Positions 1 to 5,980 of a stretch of 10,247 bases of DNA are shown one piece after another; within the stretch, counting starts at the first letter, position 1, and every line of letters begins with the position of its first letter. The stretch is from Solobacterium sp. (GTDB taxonomy: Bacteria > Bacillota_I > Bacilli_A > Erysipelotrichales > Erysipelotrichaceae): positions 1 to 10,247 of the forward strand of contig JAFWJP010000145.1 of NCBI GenBank assembly GCA_017514645.1, written 5' to 3'. The notes under the pieces were generated by a model. It worked only from the letters and a program-made list of their open reading frames with translations. It ran no database searches and was not told the DNA's origin. The translations under genes and the position numbers were made by a program.

Positions 1-138
1 CGTGAACTTACAGGACTTCTGGCGCATTACCGTGAGGACCGCAGGATCCGGGGAAAACTGCTGCAGGTGCTGCACCGCCGCCTTGGATACCGGGAATACC
101 TGCCCGCAGCGTTCCTGATCCGGATACACAGATTCTGA
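1..138 (+). CDS. C-terminal end of an unrecognised protein (partial)
   Basis: The first frame is open from the window edge to a TGA at 136-138, giving the last 45 residues of a protein whose start lies outside the window. The tail is strongly basic and Arg-rich, with segments such as KLLQVLHRRLGYREYL and a final FLIRIHRF. I recognise no domain and assign no function. It reads as coding because it is open to a natural stop, uses codons like its neighbours, and is followed 13 bases later by a TATAAT box and then a new gene. No terminator is visible between it and the next gene, so readthrough is possible. Confidence 0.6.
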   Translation, partial: RELTGLLAHYREDRRIRGKLLQVLHRRLGYREYLPAAFLIRIHRF

Positions 139-151
139 ACGCAGTATCGGG

Positions 152-157
152 TATAAT
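152..157 (+). promoter_or_regulatory. Candidate -10 box upstream of the membrane protein gene
   Basis: A perfect TATAAT lies 24 bases before the ATG at 182, and AGGGAG (171-176) serves as the ribosome binding site. No good -35 hexamer is seen at 15-18 bases spacing (the best positions read CAGATT/AGATTC), so this is a weakly supported promoter. Confidence 0.4.
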
Positions 158-181
158 AGAAGCAGATATCAGGGAGATACT

Positions 182-745
182 ATGGCATTCTGGCTGAATC
201 TGCTGCTTCTGGTGCTGGAGCTGAGAGGACTCTGGATCAGCTTCTCAGCCCGGAAACTGAAGAATTTCGTATTCTATACACAGCTGTCGAATCTGCTGTG
301 TGCTTTTTCCTGTCTTCTGTATGTTCTGTTCGGACCGGCGGACTGGGTGACGGATATCCGTTATCTTGCGTCCTGCGCGCTGGTCATGACCTTTCTGGTG
401 ACCCTGGGCGTACTGATTCCGATGGGCGGTGACCCGAAGTATCTGCTGCTGCGGGGCAATGGACCGTATCATCATCTGATCTGTCCCGTCCTCTGCTTTG
501 TTTCCTATCTCTTCTTTGAAGGACATGCCGGCATGTCCATGGTCATTCCTTCCATGATCCTGACACTCATCTACGGACTGATCATGCTGTATCTGAACTA
601 TGTACGTAAAGTGAACGGTCCGTATCCGTTCTTCCGCGTCCATCAGCAGTCCGTACTTGCTTCCGTCATCTGGGTCATGGTACTGCTTGCGCTGATCGGC
701 GGGATCTCCGCCGGCATGTGCGTTGTTTCCGCGATCGTTTCCTGA
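182..745 (+). CDS. Six-helix membrane protein, Pr6Pr / FAR-17a-like
   Basis: This 187-residue integral membrane protein has about six hydrophobic segments (residues ~3-19, 31-51, 61-81, 97-112, 118-141, 156-178). Short conserved-looking motifs sit at helix edges: FYTQLSN (31-37), HHLICPVL (97-104) and GPYPFFRV (146-153). The layout, the polar Q-S-N at the start of helix 2 and the His pair before helix 4 resemble the bacterial Pr6Pr (FAR-17a/AIG1-like) family. In eukaryotes FAR-17a/AIG1 relatives include lipid hydrolases, but the bacterial role is not established, so I claim no reaction. The start is supported by AGGGAG five bases upstream. The next gene begins 11 bases after the stop, so the two are probably co-transcribed. 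Confidence 0.7.
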   Translation: MAFWLNLLLLVLELRGLWISFSARKLKNFVFYTQLSNLLCAFSCLLYVLFGPADWVTDIRYLASCALVMTFLVTLGVLIPMGGDPKYLLLRGNGPYHHLICPVLCFVSYLFFEGHAGMSMVIPSMILTLIYGLIMLYLNYVRKVNGPYPFFRVHQQSVLASVIWVMVLLALIGGISAGMCVVSAIVS

Positions 746-756
746 GGAGAATATTT

Positions 757-1338
757 ATGATCTATATCATCCGCCACGGACAGACAGCGATGAATCATTC
801 CCATGTTCTGCAGGGCCGCAGTGACCTGCCGCTGAATGAAAAAGGTATCAGACAGGCAGAATCCGCCGGTGAATGGCTTGCCTCACAGGGCATCGTTTTT
901 GACCGTATCTACAGCAGTCCGCTGCAGAGAGCAGTACAGACGGCGGAACTCGCTGTGCCGGGTATCCCGGTTACGATCGACGACCGTCTCATTGAAATGG
1001 ATTACGGTCCGTATGAAGGTACGGATCTGAAATCGCTGACACCGGAACTTGTACTGTTCTTCAGCGATTTCGTGAACAATCCTGCACCGGAAGGCATGGA
1101 ACAGCTGTCTGATGTAGTCAGGCGCTGCGGCGCGTTCCTGGAAGACATCAAGGACCTGCACGGCAATCTTCTGATCTCCACCCATGCCATTGCCATGAAA
1201 GGACTGCTGGAGTATCTCACACCTGATTCACACGGAAGCTACTGGTCGAAGTACATCGGCAACTGCTCGGTCTATGCCGCAGATGTGATTGACGGGCAGT
1301 ATACCGTACCGCAGGAAGTCTATTTCCAACATATTTAG
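757..1338 (+). CDS. Histidine phosphatase family protein (phosphoglycerate mutase-like)
   Basis: This cytoplasmic enzyme of 193 residues belongs to the histidine phosphatase (branch 1) superfamily. It opens with MIYIIRHGQTAMN, the RHG motif whose His7 would carry the phosphate. LQGRSDLPLNEKG follows, then IYSSPLQRAVQTA, Glu80 in LIEMDYGPYEG as probable acid/base, and the second catalytic His143 in LISTHAIAM. Family members hydrolyse phosphate from sugars, phosphoglycerate or nucleotide-pathway intermediates; the substrate cannot be read here. A longer in-frame start at 718 would add 13 residues ahead of the RHG strand and lie inside the upstream gene. The start at 757 is preferred because AGGAGA (745-750) sits six bases before it and the motif begins at residue 6. 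The TAG stop (1336-1338) lies inside the next gene's CIRCE-like operator. Confidence 0.9.
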   Translation: MIYIIRHGQTAMNHSHVLQGRSDLPLNEKGIRQAESAGEWLASQGIVFDRIYSSPLQRAVQTAELAVPGIPVTIDDRLIEMDYGPYEGTDLKSLTPELVLFFSDFVNNPAPEGMEQLSDVVRRCGAFLEDIKDLHGNLLISTHAIAMKGLLEYLTPDSHGSYWSKYIGNCSVYAADVIDGQYTVPQEVYFQHI

Positions 1339-1377
1339 CACTCACCACTTGACTCTGCTAAAATCCCGCGCTATGAC
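1335..1377 (+). promoter_or_regulatory. CIRCE-like HrcA operator overlapping an hsp20 promoter
   Basis: TTAGCACTC (1335-1343), nine bases, then CTCTGCTAA (1353-1361). The known CIRCE element bound by the HrcA repressor is TTAGCACTC-N9-GAGTGCTAA. The left arm is a perfect match, the right arm matches six of nine, and the spacing is exact. A housekeeping-type promoter overlaps it: -35 TTGACT (1349-1354), 17 bases, -10 TATGAC (1372-1377). The expected transcript would begin near 1384, leaving a leader of about 120 bases before hsp20. HrcA binding here would block polymerase access. Confidence 0.7.
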
Positions 1378-1428
1378 ATAAGTGTAAAGAGAATCAGAGA
1401 AGATCCTGTGAAAACATAGAATCCAAAC

Positions 1429-1493
1429 CCTCCATTCCCCTTACTGAAACATAGTTCATTCGCAAGAAAGAACAATGATGAAAGTAAAGGAGG
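1429..1493 (+). promoter_or_regulatory. Possible RNA thermometer in the hsp20 leader
   Basis: Two nested foldings can be drawn in the leader. CCTCCATT (1429-1436) can pair with AAAGGAGG (1486-1493), the hsp20 Shine-Dalgarno, giving seven base pairs with one A-A mismatch. Inside it, 1454-1461 pairs with 1466-1473 (seven pairs, one A-A mismatch) around a GCAA tetraloop, a GNRA loop. Mismatched helices hiding the ribosome binding site are typical of small heat-shock gene thermometers. The pairing is by eye and energies were not computed. An 8-base direct repeat AAACATAG also occurs at 1412-1419 and 1447-1454. Confidence 0.4.
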
Positions 1494-1503
1494 TAAATGT
1501 ACT

Positions 1504-1953
1504 ATGTTGACACCTGCATTATTTACGGAGAATGTATTCGATCATTGGTTTGATGACTTCGGACTGATGAAGGAGATGAATGATCTCGAGAAGAAGCTGT
1601 ACGGCAAGCATGCATCAAGGGAGATGCTGACGGACGTCAAGGAACACGAAGATCATTATGATCTGGAGATCGATCTCCCGGGCTTCAGGAAGGAGAACAT
1701 CACTGCGGAGCTGAACAACGGATGGCTGACGATCACCGCGTCCAAGGATCACGAAACGGAAAACAAGGACAAGGAAGGGAAGATCCTCCGGCAGGAGCGC
1801 TGCTCCGGCACCATGTCCAGAAGCTTCTGGGTCGGTGAAGAGGTGAAGGAAGAAGACATCCACGGCAGGTATGAAGGCGGGGTCCTGACCCTGTACATAC
1901 CGAAGAAGGAAGAAACCGCACATATCGAAAACAAAAGGATCATGATCGAGTAA
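1504..1953 (+). CDS. hsp20: Small heat-shock protein, Hsp20/alpha-crystallin family
   Basis: This is a 149-residue ATP-independent cytoplasmic chaperone that holds unfolding proteins for refolding by DnaK or other machines. The N-terminal arm (about 1-38) includes an aromatic stretch, VFDHWFDDFG. The alpha-crystallin domain begins near residue 40 with TDVKEHEDHYDLEIDLPGF, continues through ITAELNNGWLTITASKD, and ends with the family signature GVLTLYIPK near 125-133. The C-terminal tail carries an I-x-I motif (IMI, in KRIMIE), which in the family docks neighbouring subunits during oligomer assembly. The length is normal for bacterial Hsp20. The start is fixed by AAAGGAGG (1486-1493), ten bases upstream. 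It appears to be a single-gene unit with a CIRCE-like promoter upstream and a terminator 11 bases after the stop. Confidence 0.97.
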   Translation: MLTPALFTENVFDHWFDDFGLMKEMNDLEKKLYGKHASREMLTDVKEHEDHYDLEIDLPGFRKENITAELNNGWLTITASKDHETENKDKEGKILRQERCSGTMSRSFWVGEEVKEEDIHGRYEGGVLTLYIPKKEETAHIENKRIMIE

Positions 1954-1964
1954 CCAGATCAAAG

Positions 1965-1991
1965 ACAGCCCTGCACAGACAGGGCTGTTTT
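1965..1991 (+). terminator. Rho-independent terminator after hsp20
   Basis: ACAGCCCTG (1965-1973) and CAGGGCTGT (1980-1988) form a perfect nine-pair stem around a six-base loop, followed by a T run ending at 1991. It begins 11 bases after the hsp20 stop codon. Confidence 0.9.
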
Positions 1992-2012
1992 CATCTCTTC
2001 ACGAGGATACAG

Positions 2013-2018
2013 TATAAT
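2013..2018 (+). promoter_or_regulatory. Candidate -10 box for the fused hydrolase gene
   Basis: A perfect TATAAT lies just downstream of the hsp20 terminator and 21 bases before the ATG at 2040, with AGGAAGGG (2025-2032) as the ribosome binding site. The -35 region is poor (TTCATC at 1990-1995, 17-base spacing), and the predicted transcript would begin close to the ribosome binding site. Confidence 0.45.
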
Positions 2019-2039
2019 GAAACCAGGAAGGGTACTGCT

Positions 2040-3473
2040 ATGGAAGATCAGAGAATGAAGTCTCTTCTGCAGCGGCTGAATGCTGCAGTCACCGAAAACA
2101 ATGCCCATGATGAAAAGGAAACCGTGGATGACCACAGTGCCTTTGCAGCGCTGTATGTCGCGGAACATCTGGAATATGAATGCCCGGAGGATGTCGTTGC
2201 CGGCTGTATCTGCCTCAACCTGCTGAACACGTACGTCAAGCAGGATGACGCCAAGATCGGCTATTTCTTCAAGCACTACATCGAGCACATCAATGCCTGG
2301 CTGGCACAGGATCCTGCACCTGAGATCCGCTTCTCGGTATACAAGGACAACGGACAGGATCTGGAGATCCTGGAACTGTACGGGATTCATCAGTTCAGTT
2401 TCCACAGTGTGAATGTCACCCAGGAACTGCGGGATGCCTCAGTTGAGCGCGGCTATGCGGATCTGGTCTGGAACGGAATCCGCAACCAGAAAGCAGCCAT
2501 GACGCTGTACCGTTTCCTGCCGGAAGTGATTGAACTGAGTGAAGACAAAGAACTGATGCAGCGCGCGGAAGAATACGCAAAGATCCGTGAACAGCGGGTC
2601 GTACGGGAAGGATATATGCCGTTCCTTGGTCACGAAACCTATTACCGTATCGTAGGCGCTGCGTACGACAAGCCGGCGCTTGTCCTGCTGCACGGCGGTC
2701 CCGGCTCTACACACAATTATTTTGAAGTGCTGGACCGTCTGGCGGATACCGGCAGACCGATCGTCATGTATGATCAGCTCGGCTGCGGAGAATCCTATGT
2801 GGAAGGACATCCGGAACTGTGGACAGCGGAAACGTGGCTGGAGGAACTGAAAACACTGCGCGAATATCTCGGCCTGAAAAAGATCCACCTGCTGGGGCAG
2901 TCCTGGGGCGGCATGCTTGCCATCAAATACCTCATCGATGAACAGCCGGAGGGGATATGTTCCGCCATCCTGTCCAGCACGCTCTCTTCATCTGCGCTCT
3001 GGGCGGCGGAACAGCACAGGCTGATCTCCTTCCTGCCGGAAGAAGATCAGGAGGCGATCCGTCAGGCGGAAGAAACGGGAAACTACAGTGACCGGGCATA
3101 TCTTGCAGCGAATGCGCGGTACATGGATCTGCACGCGATGCATCTGTCGAAGAAACTGCCGAAGTGTGTACGCAGACAGAAACGTGCCGGTACGGAATCC
3201 TATCTCACTGCCTGGGGTCCCAATGAATACTCGCCGACCGGTACATTGAAGGACTTTGATTATACGGACCGTCTCGGGGAGATCAATGTGCCGGCCTTAG
3301 TCATATCCGGCACGAACGATCTGTGTACGCCGCTGGTGGCGAAGACGCTGTACGACGGAATACGGCAGGCGGAATGGGAACTGTTCCCCGGGTGCCGGCA
3401 TATGGTATTCGTAGAAGAGACGGACCGTTACTGCAGATTGCTGAGCGCGTGGATGGAACGGTACGATGGATAA
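2040..3473 (+). CDS. Proline iminopeptidase-like alpha/beta hydrolase with extra N-terminal domain
   Basis: A 477-residue protein in two parts. From about residue 193 it is an alpha/beta-hydrolase of the proline iminopeptidase (peptidase family S33) type: oxyanion-hole HGGPG (218-222), VMYDQLGCGES, nucleophile Ser288 in GQSWGG, Asp427 in SGTNDLCTP and His454 in GCRHMVF form a complete triad. A cap region lies between about 310 and 390. Such enzymes release N-terminal proline or other residues from short peptides in the cytoplasm. Ordinary members are about 290-310 residues; here about 190 residues precede the enzyme. I do not recognise that domain. It is acidic, largely helical in look, and contains LELYGIHQFSFHSVNV (near 110-125). 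The start is backed by AGGAAGGG seven bases upstream. No signal peptide is seen. The gene stands alone between two terminators. Substrate preference is unknown; other acyl or ester substrates are possible. Confidence 0.88.
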   Translation: MEDQRMKSLLQRLNAAVTENNAHDEKETVDDHSAFAALYVAEHLEYECPEDVVAGCICLNLLNTYVKQDDAKIGYFFKHYIEHINAWLAQDPAPEIRFSVYKDNGQDLEILELYGIHQFSFHSVNVTQELRDASVERGYADLVWNGIRNQKAAMTLYRFLPEVIELSEDKELMQRAEEYAKIREQRVVREGYMPFLGHETYYRIVGAAYDKPALVLLHGGPGSTHNYFEVLDRLADTGRPIVMYDQLGCGESYVEGHPELWTAETWLEELKTLREYLGLKKIHLLGQSWGGMLAIKYLIDEQPEGICSAILSSTLSSSALWAAEQHRLISFLPEEDQEAIRQAEETGNYSDRAYLAANARYMDLHAMHLSKKLPKCVRRQKRAGTESYLTAWGPNEYSPTGTLKDFDYTDRLGEINVPALVISGTNDLCTPLVAKTLYDGIRQAEWELFPGCRHMVFVEETDRYCRLLSAWMERYDG

Positions 3474-3474
3474 G

Positions 3475-3498
3475 AAAGGTCACTGAAGTGACCTTTTT
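3475..3498 (+). terminator. Rho-independent terminator after the hydrolase gene
   Basis: AAAGGTCAC (3475-3483) pairs perfectly with GTGACCTTT (3488-3496) around a TGAA tetraloop, with a five-T run (3494-3498). It starts one base after the stop codon. Confidence 0.9.
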
Positions 3499-3585
3499 GC
3501 ATGTTTTTTCATAAAAGGGATACAGATACCGTGTTCGTTCCGTTTCATCATGGCAAATCCACCGGCCGGAATGATCGTACGTGCA

Positions 3586-3591
3586 TATAAT
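3586..3591 (+). promoter_or_regulatory. -10 box very close to the MATE start codon
   Basis: A perfect TATAAT ends six bases before the ATG at 3598. A transcript starting at the usual distance would begin on or next to that ATG, meaning a leaderless message. No convincing -35 hexamer or Shine-Dalgarno is seen. Confidence 0.4.
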
Positions 3592-3597
3592 TGCAGT

Positions 3598-4899
3598 ATG
3601 AAAAAAGAGATTTCCCGGGAACTTCTGGTCTTCAGTATTCCGATGATCCTGAGCGCGGTCTTTCAGCAGATGTTCAGCTGGGCGGATGCGCTGATCGTCG
3701 GCAATTTTGCGGGTGAACAGGCGCTGGCGGCGATCAGGACAACGAGCAGCTGCTACAATATCCTGCTGGACCTGATCCTTGGAGCGACAGCAGGAATCAC
3801 GATCCTGGCGGCAAGATATGCAGGAGCCGGGGAGCAGGACCGGGTGCGGCGTCTGCTGGCGACATTTGTGCGTGTTCTGCCGGCCGGGACTCTTGTACTG
3901 GTGATCGGCGGGATCCTGTCTGCTTCACCGCTCATGCGGCTGCTGGATACACCGGAGGAGATCCTGGGTGATACAATCCTGTACCTTCGCTGGATGTATG
4001 CCGGGCTGCTGTTTCTGGCGGTATACAATACCCTGGCGGCTGTGCTGAGGGGGACAGGGGATAGCCGGACACCGTTCCTGGCGGTCGTCCTCGCCGGTGC
4101 TGCCAATATCCTTCTGGATCTGCTGTTTGTGGCAGGATTCCGGCTGGGTGTGGGCGGTGCGGCTGCGGCGACTTTCCTGACGCAGGGGATCATGACCGTC
4201 TATCTCTGGATCTGTACACAGCGCAGGATGCCGTATCTGATGCAGGGGCTGATCCGGGAAACAGTGGATCCGCGGATGTTCCGGGAAGGGATGTTCTATG
4301 CCCTGCCGCTGATGATCCAGGGGGCTGTCGCTTCCTTCGGAAAGGTGATCCTGACAGGATTCCGGAACGGGTTCGGAATCCCGGTCATTGCGGCGATTTC
4401 GACTGCCTATCGGGTGGATACAGTACTGATCTCACCGGTGCGGAATCTGGGTGCGGCAGTGGCGGCCAAGGTATCCCAGCGGCTTGGTGCCGGAGAGCGG
4501 GAGGAATCCCGGATGGTTCTTCGTTCCGGACTTGGGCTCGGCATCGGCTTTGCGGCTGTGATGACGGTATTTGTCGTTATCTGCGGTGATTCGCTGATCG
4601 GCATCTTCGGTGTATCGGCGGAAGTACGGCAGATCGGTGCAGCGTTCTTCCGGTATCTGGGTCAGTTCTATATCATCAGCGCGTTGATGGAAGTCCTGCA
4701 CGGGTATCTGCAGGGCATCGGTGATGTACGCTTTACCGCCGGGAATCTGCTGTTTCAGCTCTTGGTGCGGATCGTCTTGTCCTATGCGCTGAAGGGAGCA
4801 CTGGGCTGGACGGTCATTGCCTATGCAGAAGGACTGTCCTGGTGCGCGGCGGTCATGACAGCGTTCTTCCGTTCCCGGCAGAGATCATTGCCGGAATAA
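3598..4899 (+). CDS. MATE family multidrug/metabolite efflux transporter
   Basis: This cytoplasmic-membrane antiporter of 433 residues belongs to the MATE family, which exports drugs or metabolites in exchange for Na+ or H+. From this start the protein begins MKKEISRELLVFSIPMIL, leading directly into helix 1, followed by VFQQMFSWADALIVGNFAG, the usual MATE helix-1/2 region. AVLRGTGDSRTPF and, in the second half, LHGYLQGIGDVRF are the paired family repeats. About twelve hydrophobic helices are visible, which fits the usual length near 450. In-frame starts at 3550 and 3571 would add 16 or 9 residues of non-family-like sequence, and none of the three has a clear Shine-Dalgarno; 3598 is chosen because it fits the family N-terminus. 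The substrate is unknown. It converges on the downstream operon at a shared terminator. Confidence 0.9.
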   Translation: MKKEISRELLVFSIPMILSAVFQQMFSWADALIVGNFAGEQALAAIRTTSSCYNILLDLILGATAGITILAARYAGAGEQDRVRRLLATFVRVLPAGTLVLVIGGILSASPLMRLLDTPEEILGDTILYLRWMYAGLLFLAVYNTLAAVLRGTGDSRTPFLAVVLAGAANILLDLLFVAGFRLGVGGAAAATFLTQGIMTVYLWICTQRRMPYLMQGLIRETVDPRMFREGMFYALPLMIQGAVASFGKVILTGFRNGFGIPVIAAISTAYRVDTVLISPVRNLGAAVAAKVSQRLGAGEREESRMVLRSGLGLGIGFAAVMTVFVVICGDSLIGIFGVSAEVRQIGAAFFRYLGQFYIISALMEVLHGYLQGIGDVRFTAGNLLFQLLVRIVLSYALKGALGWTVIAYAEGLSWCAAVMTAFFRSRQRSLPE

Positions 4900-4929
4900 A
4901 AAACAGTTCAGTGCAGGCTGAACTGTTTT
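4900..4929. terminator. Bidirectional terminator between convergent genes
   Basis: AAAACAGTTCAG (4900-4911) and CTGAACTGTTTT (4918-4929) form a perfect twelve-pair stem with a six-base loop. The A and T flanks give a T run on either strand, so it can end both the MATE transcript (stop at 4899) and the - strand operon (last stop at 4943). Confidence 0.92.
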
Positions 4930-4942
4930 GTGTATTCGGAAA

Positions 4943-5980
4943 TCAGTAGCGGTACTGATAGAGCAGGGGTTCTCCGTTCAGGAATCTGCGGACTTCCGCA
5001 ACCAGCATCTTCGTGTGATTTGCCAGGACTTCGTTGGTCGCACCGGCAATGTGCGGAGTGATGACAACATTGTCCAGCTCTGTCCGGTACGGATGATCCG
5101 CTGCCAGCGGTTCCCGGGCATAGACATCAAATGCTGCCCCGGCGATCCGGTGTTCTCTCAGGGCATCGATCATCGCCTGTTCATCCAGGACGGCACCTCT
5201 TCCTGCATTGATGAAGTACGCAGTAGGCTTCATGTACGAGATCATTTCGCGGCTGATCAGGCCGGTCGTTTCTTCGTTGACCTTCATATGGCAGGTGACG
5301 AAATCCGCTTCCTGCATGAGCTGTTTCAGGCTCTGGGCCTTTCTGACACCGAAGTCTTCGATATCGATCTCACTGACATAGGGATCATAGATGAGCAGTT
5401 CCATGCCCATGGCTCTGGCAATTCTTCCGACACGTCTTCCGATACTGCCGTAGCCGACGATTCCCAGTGTCTTCCCGTGCAGCTGTGTTCCTTTGAAGAC
5501 CATATACGGGGAATCTGCCGCAAGGTCCCAGACCATGTCGGTCTTGAGTCCCGGCTTGGTCGATCTGTCCTTGTTGGGGATCCCCAGGTATTTTCCTTCC
5601 TTCAGGGCCTGGTGGGCAAACGGAATGTTGCGGGCAATGCTCAGCATCAGTCCGATCGTCATCTCTGCCGTCGTATCGGAGTTTCTTCCCGGTGCGTAGA
5701 TGACCGGAATCTTCCGCTCCTTTGCGGCTGCCATATCCACGTTGACCGGTGTCGCTCTGGTGCAGATGATCAGTTTCAGGTTCGGCGCGTTTTCAATCAC
5801 AGCCCGTGTGACATTGTCATAGCTGGTGATGATGATATCCGCGTCTTTTGTCTTCTCCATCATCTGTTCTTCGGTAAACAGCGGATCTCCAATGGCCCAG
5901 CCGTCCATGACGACCTCTCCCATCTCCATCAAGGGTTTCAGTTCCTGTGCATCGTATTCTGCTGTAAAATGGATCTTCAT
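4943..5980 (-). CDS. D-isomer-specific 2-hydroxyacid dehydrogenase
   Basis: This 345-residue cytoplasmic NAD-dependent enzyme interconverts a 2-keto acid and a D-2-hydroxy acid. The nucleotide-binding core has GYGSIG (176-181), and Asp199 in IYDP at the end of the second strand favours NAD over NADP. The catalytic trio of the family is present: Arg261 in INAGRGAVLDE, Glu290 in VYAREPLA, and His310 in ITPHIAGAT. Between the outer and the nucleotide domain it carries a longer linker than usual (about 134-163). Its ATG overlaps the kinase stop as ATGA, with AGGAGA (5988-5993) seven bases before, so translation is probably coupled. As third gene of the operon it likely handles an acid or aldehyde-derived product of the sugar pathway, for example glyoxylate-type compounds; the real substrate is not readable. 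SerA-like phosphoglycerate dehydrogenase is less likely given the sugar-gene context. Confidence 0.92.
   Translation of the reverse strand: MKIHFTAEYDAQELKPLMEMGEVVMDGWAIGDPLFTEEQMMEKTKDADIIITSYDNVTRAVIENAPNLKLIICTRATPVNVDMAAAKERKIPVIYAPGRNSDTTAEMTIGLMLSIARNIPFAHQALKEGKYLGIPNKDRSTKPGLKTDMVWDLAADSPYMVFKGTQLHGKTLGIVGYGSIGRRVGRIARAMGMELLIYDPYVSEIDIEDFGVRKAQSLKQLMQEADFVTCHMKVNEETTGLISREMISYMKPTAYFINAGRGAVLDEQAMIDALREHRIAGAAFDVYAREPLAADHPYRTELDNVVITPHIAGATNEVLANHTKMLVAEVRRFLNGEPLLYQYRY

Noticed and set aside
718..756. Thirteen-residue upstream start for the histidine phosphatase
   Set aside because: It lies inside the preceding membrane protein gene and places basic residues before the core RHG strand, whereas 757 has a well-spaced AGGAGA.
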